Source of the DNA: Plecoglossus altivelis
Lineage: Eukaryota > Chordata > Actinopteri > Osmeriformes > Plecoglossidae
Direction: 5' to 3'
Assembly (NCBI GenBank): GCA_036571765.1
Contig: BROE01000020.1
Span: forward strand, 14,992,931-15,056,930
Length of the DNA stretch: 64,000 nucleotides
Both the position numbers and the translations under genes were made by a program. Below the pieces are notes generated by a model that was given only the letters and a program-made list of their open reading frames with translations, was not told the DNA's origin and made no database searches. The stretch's first letter is position 1. Each line of letters begins with the position of its first letter. This document shows, piece after piece, positions 34,740 through 47,856 of this stretch.

Positions 34740-37700
34740 ACAGTATGGAATCTACATAGGAAGATTCCATACTCCCAAAAGGTTGAAAATGTTTGAGATT
34801 TTTTCCAAATATACTGTAGGTTTGTATCATTGATAAGTACTTGAGGAAGGCTCAACTTGACTCGACTATACTCTATATCTCGCCTCCTTTCACTGTGTGA
34901 AGAAAAAGGTTTGACAAAAAGTTTAGAAAGTTTGAAAAAGTATTTCCGAAAAGCTTTGAAAACGTTGAAAACATTTTTTTTTAATTATTTAGAACAAAAA
35001 CTATACCAATAACTTCCTAAAAAAAGAAGCAAGGACTTTATGGCCGCAATATTTTGATGTAGGTGTTTGTCTACATATTAAAGTATGTTTTTATTTGAAT
35101 TAGTTCTACGTTCACATTTCCGTGAAATTCTTGACGAGTGTCACTGTCACCACCTAGCTAGCCGGTCAATATGGGTCCTCATTTAGTTAGCTAGCTAGCT
35201 CGGGATTTGGTCGACAGATCTTATCATGTTTGCAGCGGCTGTGATCATGGGCGTATGCAGGGTTTGGAAAATTCTAAGGTCCAAAGACAAAGTTTGTTAG
35301 CGGTTTGGAATTAATGTTAGCTTGTTGCTAGCTAGTTTACTCATGATGGACGAACACTGTTTGGCCGGACACCATTAAATTTAAGCCCTGTTATGCTAGA
35401 CTCATTATCAGATTGCTCAGATGTAGACTATGAAATAATAATTTGCTAACAAATGTCATGGAGCTCATTACCATTCAGAACATAATTTGCACAATGTAGT
35501 GAAGTACAGATTAGTCGTTGGTTTTCGCAACCATTTTCATTAGCAAGCATAGAATAACAGGACAATTGACCAACAGCTGACCTGAGTGGACTGGGGACCA
35601 GGTTGAAAACCTCTGGGCTCCCATAAGCTTCAAAATGAACACTAGCACTTGAGTCCCTTACTGAAGCAGCTTCAAGCTAGAACCTCTAGAATGTACCATC
35701 ATGTTCAATGCCAGTGTGCTGCATTTTGAGTGGGTGGAAGAGCTGAGCACTTAGGGTTCCTGTCTTGCTCTAAAGCCTTGTTGTGTTGGATTGAATTATT
35801 CAGCTATGCTTCAACATGGGCCACATGACCAAACCTAGTCATAGCCAACAAGTCATCATGTGCTCTCAGTCTCTCTTTTCTCTCTGTCTTCTAGTTTAGA
35901 TCTCTCTTTCTCTCTCTTTCTCTCTCTCGGCCTCTCTCTGCCTCTCTCTGTCAGCCTTTTCCCTCATTCAAACATGTACACAAGCATGCAAACAAACACA
36001 ACGTTTCAATGCTGGTTTGAGAGTTCGTAAACACATCTTGATTAACTTGTTTTAGATGTCAACAACGCCAGAGGCAAAATGGTTGGTTTGGCATTCAAAT
36101 GGACAGATTTTCATGTTCTAATGTCATCCTTAGAGTTACCCTTTGTGCTATATAGTTGAGAAAAGATGTTTTATTCTTTATTGTGTTGTGGTATTTCATA
36201 CAGTTAAATAAATAAATATGGTATGGTCTAAAGGCCAAGATAGGAGCTTAATCCATGTAACATGTGTTACATAACTGGACATATATTGTAAACTGTCACA
36301 TCAAATCATATACTTGCTTATTTAGATATCTACCACTCATTACATAATCTGGATATGTTGTAGTCTTCAACAGTTTTGACATTGTCCATGTTAATTCAAA
36401 TAATGGGATATTTTGTTCCATCACCAGCCCTAAGAATCCTCACTGGGTTACTCAGAGGGAGCGACAGCTCCTGAAAAACCACTCCAGAACATTCCTTAAA
36501 TGATAACCCATGCTAGGGACCTGTGGGTGTCACAGGAACCGCATGTAATGTGGACAAACCTGTTTATCAAGACAGTGGCCTGTGATGCACATTCCAAATG
36601 ACAGCACAGTTGACAGTACGGGTGACTCCTTGTCTTCACACCTAGTAACAGGTGTGACTCTATGACTATGTTCCATGGTCAATGTGTTTGCGTCAACAAA
36701 TGAAGGTGCTTTTCTTATTTATGGTGTGGACACATTTCGGAGAGCAAATGTCTGTCACATAAGATGTCTTTGTACAAGCAATTTTAGTTTATATCTGGGA
36801 CACATTTTCACTAAACTAATGTATGTCTGACATTGGAGCTGAAATACCTCAAATGCTTCGACTGGGATAACGTAGAAAAATATGCTTTATTGTTCAGGAC
36901 ATTGGCCAGCATTACTCAATATGCAGAGAAATGTTTTTTCCCTCTGGAAATCATACTTTCTGGCAGAGGTTTACCTCAGAGACTAAATGTATGTGGATCC
37001 TCATTTAGATTGGCAGATTATGGATTTAAACAGACCCTTTACATTGCTGTCCAGGTCAGAAACTGGCCTTCAAAAGAACAGGTCACATGTTGCCAAGAGA
37101 ATGGTGACAACAGTCACAATGACAGCCCTTAACAAATTCCTGTCATTGCCTATGGGCCGACAGTTCTTCTAAGTAGTGCTGGATAATCTGATGGCCTTTT
37201 GGTTCGAGCTATTCATCTCTAATCTGGCAGGGCAACACTGAGCTTTGCAGCGCTGCTTTAGTTTAAAAAAAGGGATTTCTCTCTTCCTCCCGTTCCCCCT
37301 CGGTGGATATACGGACAAGTAAGGCATTATCCCGTCACAGAGGAAAAGCTGATTAAAAAGACATGTGAGTATAAAATGACCTTCTCGTTTACAGGTTTCT
37401 GTTATGTTGCGGTGAAAACAGGGATATGGTGGTCGTGTCAGGGTCTGTGTTTCGAAAGGTGTGTGGCTCCTGGGTTTTAACATGTTCTATGGTCACAGAA
37501 ACAACAGCAAAACACATCCGTACAGTCCTTATTGTTCATACGATGACCTTGTGGGTATTGTATGATCGTCAAGAGATTCTTGTGATGGATCGCATTTGCT
37601 GAACTCAGGAGAAGAAAATGCTCATGCAAAAAAAAACGTATTCCTCTGTATGTGAATGCCAACATCTGTATCTGAAGGCATAAGCCAACAGGCATTAGCA

Positions 37701-40530
37701 GAGCTTTCACAATCTCTGCTGAATGTAATCTTCAAGACTACATTGGAACCACTGGATCTTCATTCTGGGCAAGCTAGAAATGTCAATCTAATCTGCATTA
37801 CAACATCTATACAAAGTATTGGTAACATATACATGAGTAGATCTGGGCTGTGGTGATGCTTCTAGAAAGTTGGAATGTGTGTGTGCATGTATTTGCGTGT
37901 GTCTGTGTCTGTGTGTGTGTGTGTTCACCGAATGAAGTTTGCAAGAGCCAGTAAAAGGTCGTCTGAGCTCCTGTTGGCAGCCGTAGGCCACATCACATCA
38001 TAAAGTCTCCCTCCACCTCCCTCCACTATATCTCCATTTCCCTCCACCTCCCTCCCTCTCCCCTCACATGGCAGAGAGGTAGGGGCTATGACAGCCATGG
38101 CTAATTTAGTACCTCACTACCCTAATACGATTACTCTCTTTCTCTCGCTCTTACTCTCTCTCTCTATCTTACTCTCTTTCTCTCTCATTCTCTCTCTCTC
38201 TTTCTCATTCTTTTTCTCTACAATACCTTCCATCCTAGCAGATCAAATTAGCATCTAGAACTGCACGTGAAGGAGGAATAAACAGCAGCAGAGGAACATT
38301 GAAGGGCTGTGTTCCAACAGCATTGTCTTCTCTGCAGGGACCTGTAGACATTCATTCATCACAGTCGGTGATGTCGTGGTGATGAATAGACCTCTTAATG
38401 TGTTTAGCAACTTGTGTGTAGTTGTCTGGAAACCCATCATCACTGTGTTCGGGTGTGTGCCAATGCACACAATTGAAAGGGTGATGACAATATTTTCAAT
38501 GAAGACTTACTGACCTGGAAAACAGACTTAGCCAGTTCATAACAAGACACATGTGAAAACCAGTGTGGTTTCCTCCAAGCCTGTCCAAACATGTTTGTGG
38601 AGAAACTTTCCAAAACACCTGATTCTAATAATCAACCAGTTTGTAAAATGAATGACTTAATTTGCATCTGCTGGAGCAAAATAATAATAATATCATAAAG
38701 GAACAGGGATGGAGAGACTTGGTTTGAATGAATTAGTTCATTCCTCCCAATCCCTCCCATAAGTTACTCTGTCATGCTGAGATGACACAGCCAATGTAAA
38801 GAACTCTGATTTAATGAGCATGTATTAAGATGGGCCCTTGACATTTCTATGAATAGAAGCTTTCAAGAACAGGGCTGACATGTATGTATACTATGAATGT
38901 GTGTTGAGTTATGTTCCACAATTCTATTCTCCGTGGTGAAGTTGACCCAATGTGTGAATACAGACAGCATTGTAACTGACGGATTATTCATTACTAGGAA
39001 GAACAACATTGTTCTTTGGGTTACAGTATATCCTCAACAAAATGACCGTACGTTTCCATGTGTGGGAGACAGAATGAACGAGGGATGAAGGGAGGGAGGG
39101 AAGAAAGAGACACATGGATATAGAAGGAGAGAATGAAAGACCTAGAGACACATAAACCATGAGATGAACACTATCTCTAGCAGACCATGGAGTCGTCCAC
39201 AGGTTTCCCACTGCACTGTCAACAACCTTGCTATGTTTGTTGCTTTCTGCCCAACTTACTCCAATCAAGAACATTCTACACAAGACCTTCCCAAGCAGTG
39301 CACAGCCTGGGAAATGAGAAACATGAAATGTTGCCTTTCAAATGAGATCCTTCGTGTCTGTCACACTGTGACACAAGGGTGTGGATTCCATCTACCTCGG
39401 GAATGCATTTGGTGCGCTCAAGCTCTGTGTGTTAGAAAGCGACAACTTCATTGCAGATGACAAATACGCAGTAAGGTGGCCTTTAAAAAAAGAGTTCTCC
39501 CGGTCACCCACAGCATACTTCCTCCTCCCTCCACACCTGAACAAGTTGCTTCAGTTTACACTTCTTGTCGTCCTCTCCTCTAAGGATGAGGCTGCAGTCT
39601 TTTCAATGATCACGCCCTGTGCGATGCAGTAATGGACAATATTTGGGTTTTGTCAAGGTGGGGATGTTTAAGCAATTTTCCCAGTAGTTCCTTTGTCATG
39701 CTGTCACCGTGTGCGATAAGCTGCTCCTGCTGCCTGTGTGTGACTGGAGGATGAAAGGAGACGTTACAGCGTTCAGGGCTTAAAAGCACCCACTCTGTTT
39801 CACCGTCCCATCCAGGCCAACGGTTGCCCGCCCATGGGACGAGGAGTACTTTGAATTTTATTTTTAGGTTAGAAAACGCTCATTGGCTTTTCCCTAGGTG
39901 AGAGGCCCAGCCCATCTGATCCCATCAAACAGCATGCGCACATCCCTGTGCCTCAATCCAGCCGTCTAATGCCCGCTCACCCTCCATCTCTGTCTCTCTC
40001 TCCATCTCTCTCTCCATCTCTCTGTCTCTCTCTCCATCTCTGTCTCTCTCTTCCTGTGTGGTGGGAAATGAAATGAGAAATATATTTATGATGATCTTAA
40101 CAATATCGATGTCCTCATGCACATCTACTTTCCTTTCCATTCAATTGTTGTTTTGTTTGTATTTTACTATTCTTTTACAGGCATTTTGAATCACTAACAC
40201 TAATAAACACGTAGTTTATCATGGACATGAAATGTTGATATTTATTGTAATGCCAATGGACAGGTAAAACAGGTTGTGTTTAAAATCAAATGTTTAGTTA
40301 AGTTATGTCCTTGTCCTTGCAACGTAGCCTGCTTTCAAGGTTTGAGAATTGAAAGAACTGTAGTGCTCTCTGCGCTGAACAACATTTTCATCTATAGTTT
40401 ATAAATGCGATTAGATCGTTTCTGACCAAAGAAAATATGAAAAAAACAATCTCACAAAACGCCGGAGGTTTGTACCATCTACCGTAGAGGTGCTTTAGGA
40501 CCCTGTAATAAGCGTAGTCTGGATATCCCC
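34740..40530. other. Intergenic DNA, MAGI1 side, repeat-poor
   Basis: This is the most repeat-poor and AT-rich part of the window. It includes a segment with several GCTAGCTA-type palindromes (35150-35340), pyrimidine-rich stretches (35870-35955, 38135-38220, 39985-40050), and little else. No gene was recognised. Its position upstream of a developmentally expressed scaffold gene makes it a plausible place for enhancers, but nothing in the sequence proves that. Confidence 0.65.
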
Positions 40531-40550
40531 GTGGACGCGGCGAAGATAGG

Positions 40551-40561
40551 ACGCATGCGCT
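40551..40561 (+). promoter_or_regulatory. magi1: NRF1-like motif in the presumed MAGI1 promoter
   Basis: ACGCATGCGCT matches the NRF1 palindrome GCGCATGCGC at nearly every position. It sits in a locally CpG-rich stretch (40531-40561, including GTGGACGCGG) inside otherwise AT-rich DNA, 555 bp upstream of the MAGI1 ATG. NRF1 sites usually lie close to transcription starts of TATA-less promoters, so initiation near here is likely. Inferred only. Confidence 0.45.
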
Positions 40562-41115
40562 CACTTTACTATCAGCATATCCCGATCTCTACAGCAGTCG
40601 GAGTGGGATGAATTTTAACACAACACACGACAACATTGTACCTGCTTAAAGGAGACGTTATCGAACTGAAACCACCAACCAAGTCGCTGGAATAGTATTA
40701 GGAAATCGCAAACGAATGAATTTTGAGCGAATTTTTTTTTCAAACTAAGTGTCTTCAAAAAAGAAACTCCGAAAGGATATAATAAGTGGAGACTGCAGGC
40801 GTTTGTAGGATTCTGACAACCGTATTTAAGATCGATAAAAGAGGATTAAACGGCTGAGATGTTCTGAAGATCAGAAAAACAGTAGCCTCCAATTAACACC
40901 AGCTGGTGAGCAGTTCCTTTGAAGTCGTTTGTCGGACAAGAATGGCTTGATTGTTTTTGTATGATGGGGAAAAAATGACAGCAGCACTCATGCTTCAGGC
41001 AAAGAAAAGGAAAGTTTGCTGCTTTTAGATAGAATAGGGCCTTTATCATTTTGTGACATACTTTGCCTTCATACTTGTCGGAGAGACCACCTGTTTTTGT
41101 TGGATTTTATTCACC
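40562..41115 (+). other. magi1: Presumed MAGI1 5' leader with small upstream ORFs
   Basis: This AT-rich stretch lies between the NRF1-like motif and the MAGI1 start. It contains at least four short ORFs that end before the main start: ATG TTC TGA (40859), ATG GCT TGA (40942), a five-codon frame (40961-40978) and a 17-codon frame (40975-41028). If all of it is transcribed, scanning ribosomes would meet several start-stop units, which usually lowers translation of the main frame. No splice acceptor is needed to explain it, but an upstream non-coding exon cannot be excluded. Confidence 0.45.
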
Positions 41116-41413
41116 ATGTCCAAAGTGATACAAAAGAAGAATCACTGGACCACCAAAGTTAACGACAGCGCGGTCTGCAAAGATGCTCGCGGTGACTTGA
41201 ATGTGCCATTGCTTGGTGGCGCGGAGAATGGAGAGTTTGCTTATATCGGACAAGTTAATGAGGATATAGTGGTTTATAAAAATGGAAAACTGTCGGAAGG
41301 GGAGTTATTACTCGAAGTAGAAAATCTATCGATATCTGGATTGCCTCTATACGACGTACAGACAGTTATCAAGAACTGTAAAGGTCCGGTCAGATTGAAA
41401 ACAGTCAGACAAG
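41116..41413 (+). CDS. magi1: MAGI1 first coding exon (N-terminus and PDZ0 domain start)
   Basis: MAGI1 is a multi-domain scaffold (PDZ0, guanylate kinase-like, two WW and five further PDZ domains) at tight and adherens junctions. This 298-nt exon encodes 99 codons plus one base and ends at a perfect GTAAGT donor (41414-41419). The start MSKVIQKKNHWT equals the human MAGI1 start; MAGI2 and MAGI3 differ there (MSKSLKKKSHW, MSKTLKKKKHW). It continues with LLGGAENGEFAYIG (carboxylate-binding region of PDZ0), GELLLEVENLSISGLP and YDVQTVIKNCKGPVRLKTVRQ. Human MAGI1 has a Gly-rich insertion in the middle of this exon that is absent here. The start is the first in-frame ATG, in a good context (CACCATGT). 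Divergent SLC25A26 supports MAGI1. Whether this is the a or b teleost copy cannot be told. Confidence 0.95.
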
Positions 41414-42140
41414 GTAAGTCGCAACGGCGCCACTTCTGTGTAGGTTTGTCAGCTATTTGAGTGAAACCACGATAAGTTTCAACTTGTATGTCCACATTTA
41501 CATTCTCCTTTAAACCTCGTGAAATTTCCAATTTCACAAGCACTCTCAACGTCATTTTTTCTTCTTCATGATAATTTATGAATTCATAGTTTGACCGAGT
41601 AGGCTTTGATCTTCTACCCATAAGGCACTTTTTGACTGATGTCTTCTCCAGCTCTTAGACTACAATAGTAGCTCGCAGTTTGACTATTCAGAGTCAACTT
41701 GATTCAGCGTGGGTATACAGTTTGACGCTGAAGTACAGTGACAGGCCACCCTCTGGGAGCGTGCCAGCAGAGATGCTCTGAACCACCTAGGACCAGCTTT
41801 ATTCCTTCATTTCATAACTTTATACCCAGAAATAGCAGCGAATTAAACGAAGCACGCACCGGCGTGTAGCCTATGTATCGGCGTGACAGGATCCAATTTG
41901 ACCCGGCTCTTTTAGTTGACGTATTTTGTTGGTGCTCAGCTCCTATTCGAATCTACCAGGCTTCCAGCCTACAACATAATATATGCACATGCTTTTGGTT
42001 CCGCTAATATTCACACAGTGGCCTTAATGGTCTGCTCTCCCTTAGAGTGGGTTCAACTCTAGACAATGTCAGGAAATTCAGCCAATCAACTCCTGTTTAG
42101 TTTGAAACTCACCATTTCCAGGTCCTGTTTGTGGGCTTGG

Positions 42141-42162
42141 GGGTAGGGGGGGGGGGGGGGGG
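42141..42162. repeat. Poly-G tract in MAGI1 intron 1
   Basis: GGGTA followed by 17 consecutive G. Confidence 0.95.
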
Positions 42163-43085
42163 TACCATGACGATTAGATCACGATCCATTTCAGATTTTA
42201 ATAATTCATACAATCTAGGAGTATTTACTCCCTAATCAATCTTGATTGGTAAAATATGTTTGGCAGAAAATGCCATCTGTAAAGTTTATATGGCTTAATT
42301 GTACCCTGTGGGCCTGTCATTTTCACACAGTTTAATGAACCAAAATCTAGCCAAAATAATTGCAGTCATACACACTTAAAGAAACACTTTTATTTAGTCC
42401 TTGGATGAAACACATCAGAGAGCTGGACTGAAAGGAGACTGAAACTACTGATTATAAAGTTTGTTCAGGGCTGTTCACTGTGCAAACACACATGCGCACA
42501 CACATACAAACACATTGTAATCTCACTCTGAGAGACTGCCGTGCACAGTTCTATTTACTGTCTGAAGCTCTGGGAAAATCATTAACCTCATTGTCATTTT
42601 CTCACACATTCCCACAGTCCCTGCTTTTTTGAAGAAACTTTGACGATCTCTCTTCTTTCCTCTCTCTTTCATTGATTGGTATTAAGTAGTGCATGAAGAT
42701 TGAATGCTACAGAATCACAACTGTCTTATGCTAAATGCTAGATGGGTCAGCCCAACTGAATATGTTCACATTTTACCCATAACTCAGTAGTATACCGGTA
42801 TCAGATATTTGTTATTTACATAGACTTGACCGATGAGAGAGGATTGCTGGAAGTCAAGTCTGTGTTTTTACTGGGTTCCCTAGCTTACTGGAGATGGAGA
42901 CAGGCAACAGAATTGTGAGATCCAGCATGGCGCACCAGGGTGAAGGGTCAAGGCAGGTCATGCTGGAGGTATTTGGTGTCTGGGTCACGTCAGAATGCTG
43001 TCTGACGGGTCTTAATCCCTGGCCTAGTCCCAGTAACACAGGCTTCCACTGGCCTACTCGGACTGAGAAGCCTTCATTCGGGTGA

Positions 43086-43145
43086 GACAGAGAGAGAGAG
43101 ACAGAGAGAGAGAGACAGAGAGAGAGAGTGAGAGAGAGAGAGAGC
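43086..43145. repeat. (GA)n / GACAGA repeat
   Basis: GA runs with GACAGA interruptions, then three CCGAGAG copies to 43160. Confidence 0.95.
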
Positions 43146-46100
43146 CGAGAGCCGAGAGCCAAAGTCAGTCATTTACAAGGCTCAGCTTTTTCAGCTACAC
43201 AGTGACGTGAGGCTTGCATGATGAACGGTGCTAGCTCAGCAGATTTGAACGGTGTTGTAAATTGTATGGGTAGAAAATGTAGTCTTTTCTCTGTGTGGTG
43301 TGAGCTTGGGCTCTGGTTCGGATTTATTGAAGTGTATTAACTGTAGGTGGTACGGAGGGAATGTCTCCGGTTTGCTTTGCATGTGGAAGCGTTTATTTCC
43401 TCTTCCTCTGCGTGATCCCCACCCCACCCCCCACCTTTGTACCAGAGAGATAGAGAGATAGAAAGTGTGGGCGAAAGAAAGAAGGTAGTAAGTAAAGCAG
43501 CATGTCTCCATGAAATATTTACTTGAAGTTGCTTTGGTGCGTGCGTGCATGTCTGTCCACCAACAAGAACAAAGTAACTAATGACCCATGATATGTCGTG
43601 CTGTAAGAAGTGACCTGCTCTGAGTCCTCCTCAGCTTGTGGTTGTTCTTCCTGTCCCTGTCTGGATGTTTAGTTTTCCACATGAGGAGCCTCCAGTGTTT
43701 TCACTTGCGCTGAGAATGAATGCAAATGTGTCCCTCCTGGCTCTTGTTGCCTTGCATTCTCGCCGACGGAATAAGAGGAGCTCCTACTGCCTGACTACAG
43801 TAATGGAAGCCACTGGAGGAGTGGGACGTGTCAATTGCTGAGGTGCCTCAGGTTCTGCTGGTCTCTGACACATTCTGCATGACTCCAAAGAAACTTTTGA
43901 TATTATTGTACTTATTTATTTCTCTATTTAGTAGCACCGGTGCTCACAACTTCCAAATGTAGGAGCACCAGCAGAAACTGTAGGAGCGCCCACTTGTATG
44001 AAAATGCTCATATGGTCTTTTCAGTCCTTCAGATGTTTTACGGCGAGTTAGCGAGCTGTCATGAGATAAAGACAGTGCAGCGACAAGAAGTGACTGGTGA
44101 AAATTAGTCATCAATCTCAAACTTAAATATAAATTCAAAACGTAACATTGAAGTTGAACTGTGTAATGGAACGTTGGATGGACCGGTAGACCGGTCACCG
44201 TATCTGCTTGCAGCAGGCACCTACTATGTAACAGGCTAATTAGAGAGCTTTTTGTAAAGAATTTAAAACAGGTCGCACCATAACAATTATGTGCACTGTC
44301 ACAAATAGTACCCCAAATATTTTTGAGGTTGCACAATACATTTTCGGGAGCATATGCAGGCCACATTTGTAGCAATTTCAAGCCCTCTACTGACATGCCA
44401 TGGGACTGAAGCACCAATGAAAATGTTCAAAAGCCAACTGGTCCAGTGAACGCTTCAACGAATGTTAATGCAGGCTGCTGTGAAGGTTTCTGTGGTGATG
44501 GTTGTCATTTAGGAGTTGAGAAGGAGAGCATGGAGTCTTGGCCCTCAATGCAGGCCTGAATTGAAGAGCACACGTCCTAAACTATCTGTGCTCAGTCTGG
44601 TTAGAGCCCAGCAACCCTGAGGAGTCCTGTCAGTTATGCCCAGCCCCTCCAGGCTGCTCCCTACCAACACACCACAACATGCAGCTCATCCAGTCTCAAC
44701 GCTCTCTGCCGTCCTCAGGCTCTTTTGAATGTCACGAAACCTTGAGATATTTCCCTGAGCTCAAACCCTTCATCTTACTTTCGTTCCCAGAAGCATCTAC
44801 GGCCCATCCAAAGTGATGGCTGATATGACAAATCTGCTCGCTAGGCCTCTGCTTATTCCCATTCAATCACTGCAGCTGTCTCGTTAGCATAATCCCACAG
44901 CTGGGAGGTACAGTGAGTTCACGTCACGAGCTAGCAGCATCAGAGGGGATGGTACACTGAGCTGAGAAGGACATGGGTTGGCTTTCGAGGTCTCTTCTCA
45001 TACTTACTGTCCACAAACGCTTTCAAGAGCCTGTTTGGCAGCTCGATCAAACCAGTCTCTTGGCATGGAACATCTTGCGTCGAAATATCCTGGTGTTTTG
45101 GGGGTCTGCGAAGCGTGTTGGCTCAGTCATTAGGACAACAGCACAGTTGTTGCTGGAGTTAGCTGACTGTTGACAGCTGTGCTCCTGTGAAGCAGGAGGG
45201 TATTCATGTGCGTGCCTGGAGAGGAGGAGCATGACGCAGGCTGACGTGGCCATGCCCTCCTTCAGCTTGGCTGCTGTTTACCCTGATGACACTCTTCCCC
45301 TCGTGGCCACGGCAGCACCAGGAAGGACTGGTGCGCACAGACAGCCATGGCAGGATGTGCCCTTGGAGGATGGGATGTGTTCTGGAATGTTCCAGGGTTA
45401 GGGATCGTTAAATGTTTCATTTTTTTCCCCTTATCTTTTCTCCACCTTCAACCATAGCATTCTCTAGAGTCTGCAGTTGTTGTTCATTGAATCTGTAATG
45501 TCTATTGGCTGTGATTAAGGAATCAACGAGTAGAAAATTGGTTTGTTTTTACTTGTGTCCAGGAAATCTGTGTGTTTGTGTTATTATTCAGGCCTCTGGA
45601 GAGACTCTTTCAACCTTTTTTTTCTTTACCTTTAATTACGGTCAGACTACAGCTCTGGGGTCTGATTACACAAATCTCATTAACGCAAAGCTCCTCCACA
45701 CGCACGACCACATGCACACACACTCACATACTGTATTCATGCACATGCTCACACACACAATTTCCCGCCTCAAAGATGCTGACACACGCACACACACAGA
45801 CTTAGGGGGGTATCTGTGGGATTTGAGGAAGGGCCAGTCTTTCCTAAGAGGATTTTGACATGTGTGTTTTCCGACCATGGCAAGCATACACACTCTGGGG
45901 TCCTGTGTTTCTGCTGTGGCGAGCAGACGGCACACTCACTTCCTCGTTCTCCTTCTCTTCATGCATTCTCTTTCATTCGCTTAGTGCCAGAATGAGAACC
46001 GGTGTTGAACTGTCTTTGTGAACTGGCCTCAGTATTACCACTTGGCTCTGCTTCCTCTTGTGTCCCTATGAAAGGAATTCTCCAGAATGATCTGGTCATG

Positions 46101-47521
46101 ACAGGACAGCGTGTTGGTTGGGACCATGATGACAGTTTTATATACTATTAAGACATTGTGATGGGTCTTGTCAGGAGGCAAATGTCTACTTCCCCCAGCC
46201 CCTAAAACAAAGAAGAAACAGATTGTTACAGAACATGTGTTAGTGTTTACCCAGGAACAGTGTAGATCCAAATGACAAACAGCATCTCTTTTGTCATCAG
46301 TGTCTATCTAGACAGTATTCTATTAATCACCCTGCTTACGTGATCAGGCATTAGCACTCTTTCCAAGCCAATTTGCCATTTAGTCCACAACACAATGTCA
46401 GTCCTTATTCATCACAGTTATTCATTCAGGCTCATTGGCAGTCACTTCCAATTACCTAGAGACACACACAGTGTGTTTGTGCGTGTTTGTGTTGCTTGAA
46501 GACTCAACTGTAGATATCCCATCTGGTCATCGTAGGCACTATGATTCAGACCAGTGTTATGGTTGTGTTGATTGAGAAAGCATAAGCGTGGTAATTAGCT
46601 TGAAAGTGTTGATGCGCTGGACGACTGTATGAGCAGAATTGTACATCTGATTACTCCTGGTACAGCAGCTACATACAATCTGGACAATCTGTCCTTCCAG
46701 CTAGGAGAAGCCCAGTTCACAGCATGTTATGTGACTTGTGGAGAGCTGTGACTAGTAGAGAGCTGTGACTCGTAGAGAGCTGTCCTTGTGGACCTCCAAC
46801 TCTACATCCCTATGACAAATCTGGGAGCTTGTCTAGGCATACCCTTGTCCAGTCATTTGGTCCTGTGGGGCAGTAACGCCTTTATCAACACCCTATAAAT
46901 GTCTGAGCCCTGTCTCGGACTGTCTCTGCAAGCGCCTGACACCTTCACACACTCTCACTGTTGACCTGGAAACCAAGTGGGAAAAACCTGTCTCTACGGA
47001 TACCATGGTTGAGCACAGGCCATCAGAGCGATGTTCTCTTTTCGCCATCATCATTAGCACAAACGATGGCAGGTTCACATTGCCTACTTTTGAGATGTCA
47101 TTACCTGTTTAGAAACTCTCATCTTCATCACAGTGTTTCAGCACAGCATCCAACAGTATAGATTTGATATTAATTGAAATGAGTCCAGAGGAATTGGCCC
47201 CGTCTGCGCCTGTCACATAGATGACATTGAAATGGAAGTGCAGGTCTGTATGTGTGTGTTCTAGACTTCCCCCATGCTCGGCTGCAATAGCTATGCCATC
47301 CAGCTGATCTGATTGGCACTGATGTGACCGTCTGTTTCCGTAGTGACTGGTGGGCTACGGAGGGGGGGAGGAGACAGACAGGTGCCAAGGGTCCTGCCGA
47401 AGGCGTCCCCCTGATGTTCACGCGCTGCCCTCCCTCTTCTCTGCATCCCTCTCTTCCTTGTCTTTCATCTGGCCCTCTGAAAGACTTGCGAGGAAAGCAG
47501 ACCTTTTGGTGTTTTTGGTCT

Positions 47522-47556
<35 letters not shown>

Positions 47557-47620
47557 GGGAGAGAGAGAGGGAGGGAGAGAGGGAGAGAGAGAGAGGGAGA
47601 GAGAGGGAGAGAGACAGGGA
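47522..47620. repeat. (GA)n / GAGG repeat
   Basis: About 100 bp of G/A on plus, purest at 47524-47544. Confidence 0.95.
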
Positions 47621-47787
47621 GCTGTGGCGCTGAACTTTGAGGTTTCCCCTTTGTTCTGTGACACACACACACACCTCACACAAGCTCACTCATCCTTTAC
47701 CCAACAATATGTATGACAAGTCTTTCTTGTCTTTGTGACAGCAGAAACAGCAGGTGATGAGCCCTTGTGTTGGCCTGCCCACCACAG

Positions 47788-47807
47788 TCTCTCTGTCTCT
47801 CTGTCTC

Positions 47808-47855
<48 letters not shown>
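47788..47855. repeat. (CT)n microsatellite
   Basis: CTCTGT-interrupted start and then about 18 pure CT units. Confidence 0.97.

Positions 47856-47856
<1 letters not shown>

Larger units (their letters stand above)
26640..34740. other. Intergenic DNA, central
   Basis: Apart from (GT)n blocks (26670-26960, 29694-29722, 31252-31275, 33684-33708), (GA)n (28676-28775) and (CA)n (30933-30975), this is unique AT-rich sequence with no coding signal. Frames of 60-105 codons match no known family and lack exon-like borders. Confidence 0.7.
41414..47500 (+). other. magi1: MAGI1 intron 1, proximal part
   Basis: This is intron sequence after the GTAAGT donor. It contains a G run at 42148-42162, (GA)n at 43086-43142 and CA-rich sequence at 45698-45803. 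No second MAGI1 exon is visible; it would encode the rest of PDZ0 followed by the guanylate kinase-like region. The rest looks like unique sequence. Confidence 0.75.

Noticed and set aside
35150..35345. GCTAGCTA-rich segment as an inverted-repeat element
   Set aside because: The short palindromes do not pair into longer inverted ends, and no target-site duplication was found. It is treated as ordinary intergenic sequence.
41053..41460. A longer MAGI1 reading frame starting upstream and running past the splice donor
   Set aside because: The upstream extension begins at GTG, not ATG, and has no counterpart in MAGI proteins. Codons after 41413 follow a perfect GTAAGT donor and are intron.
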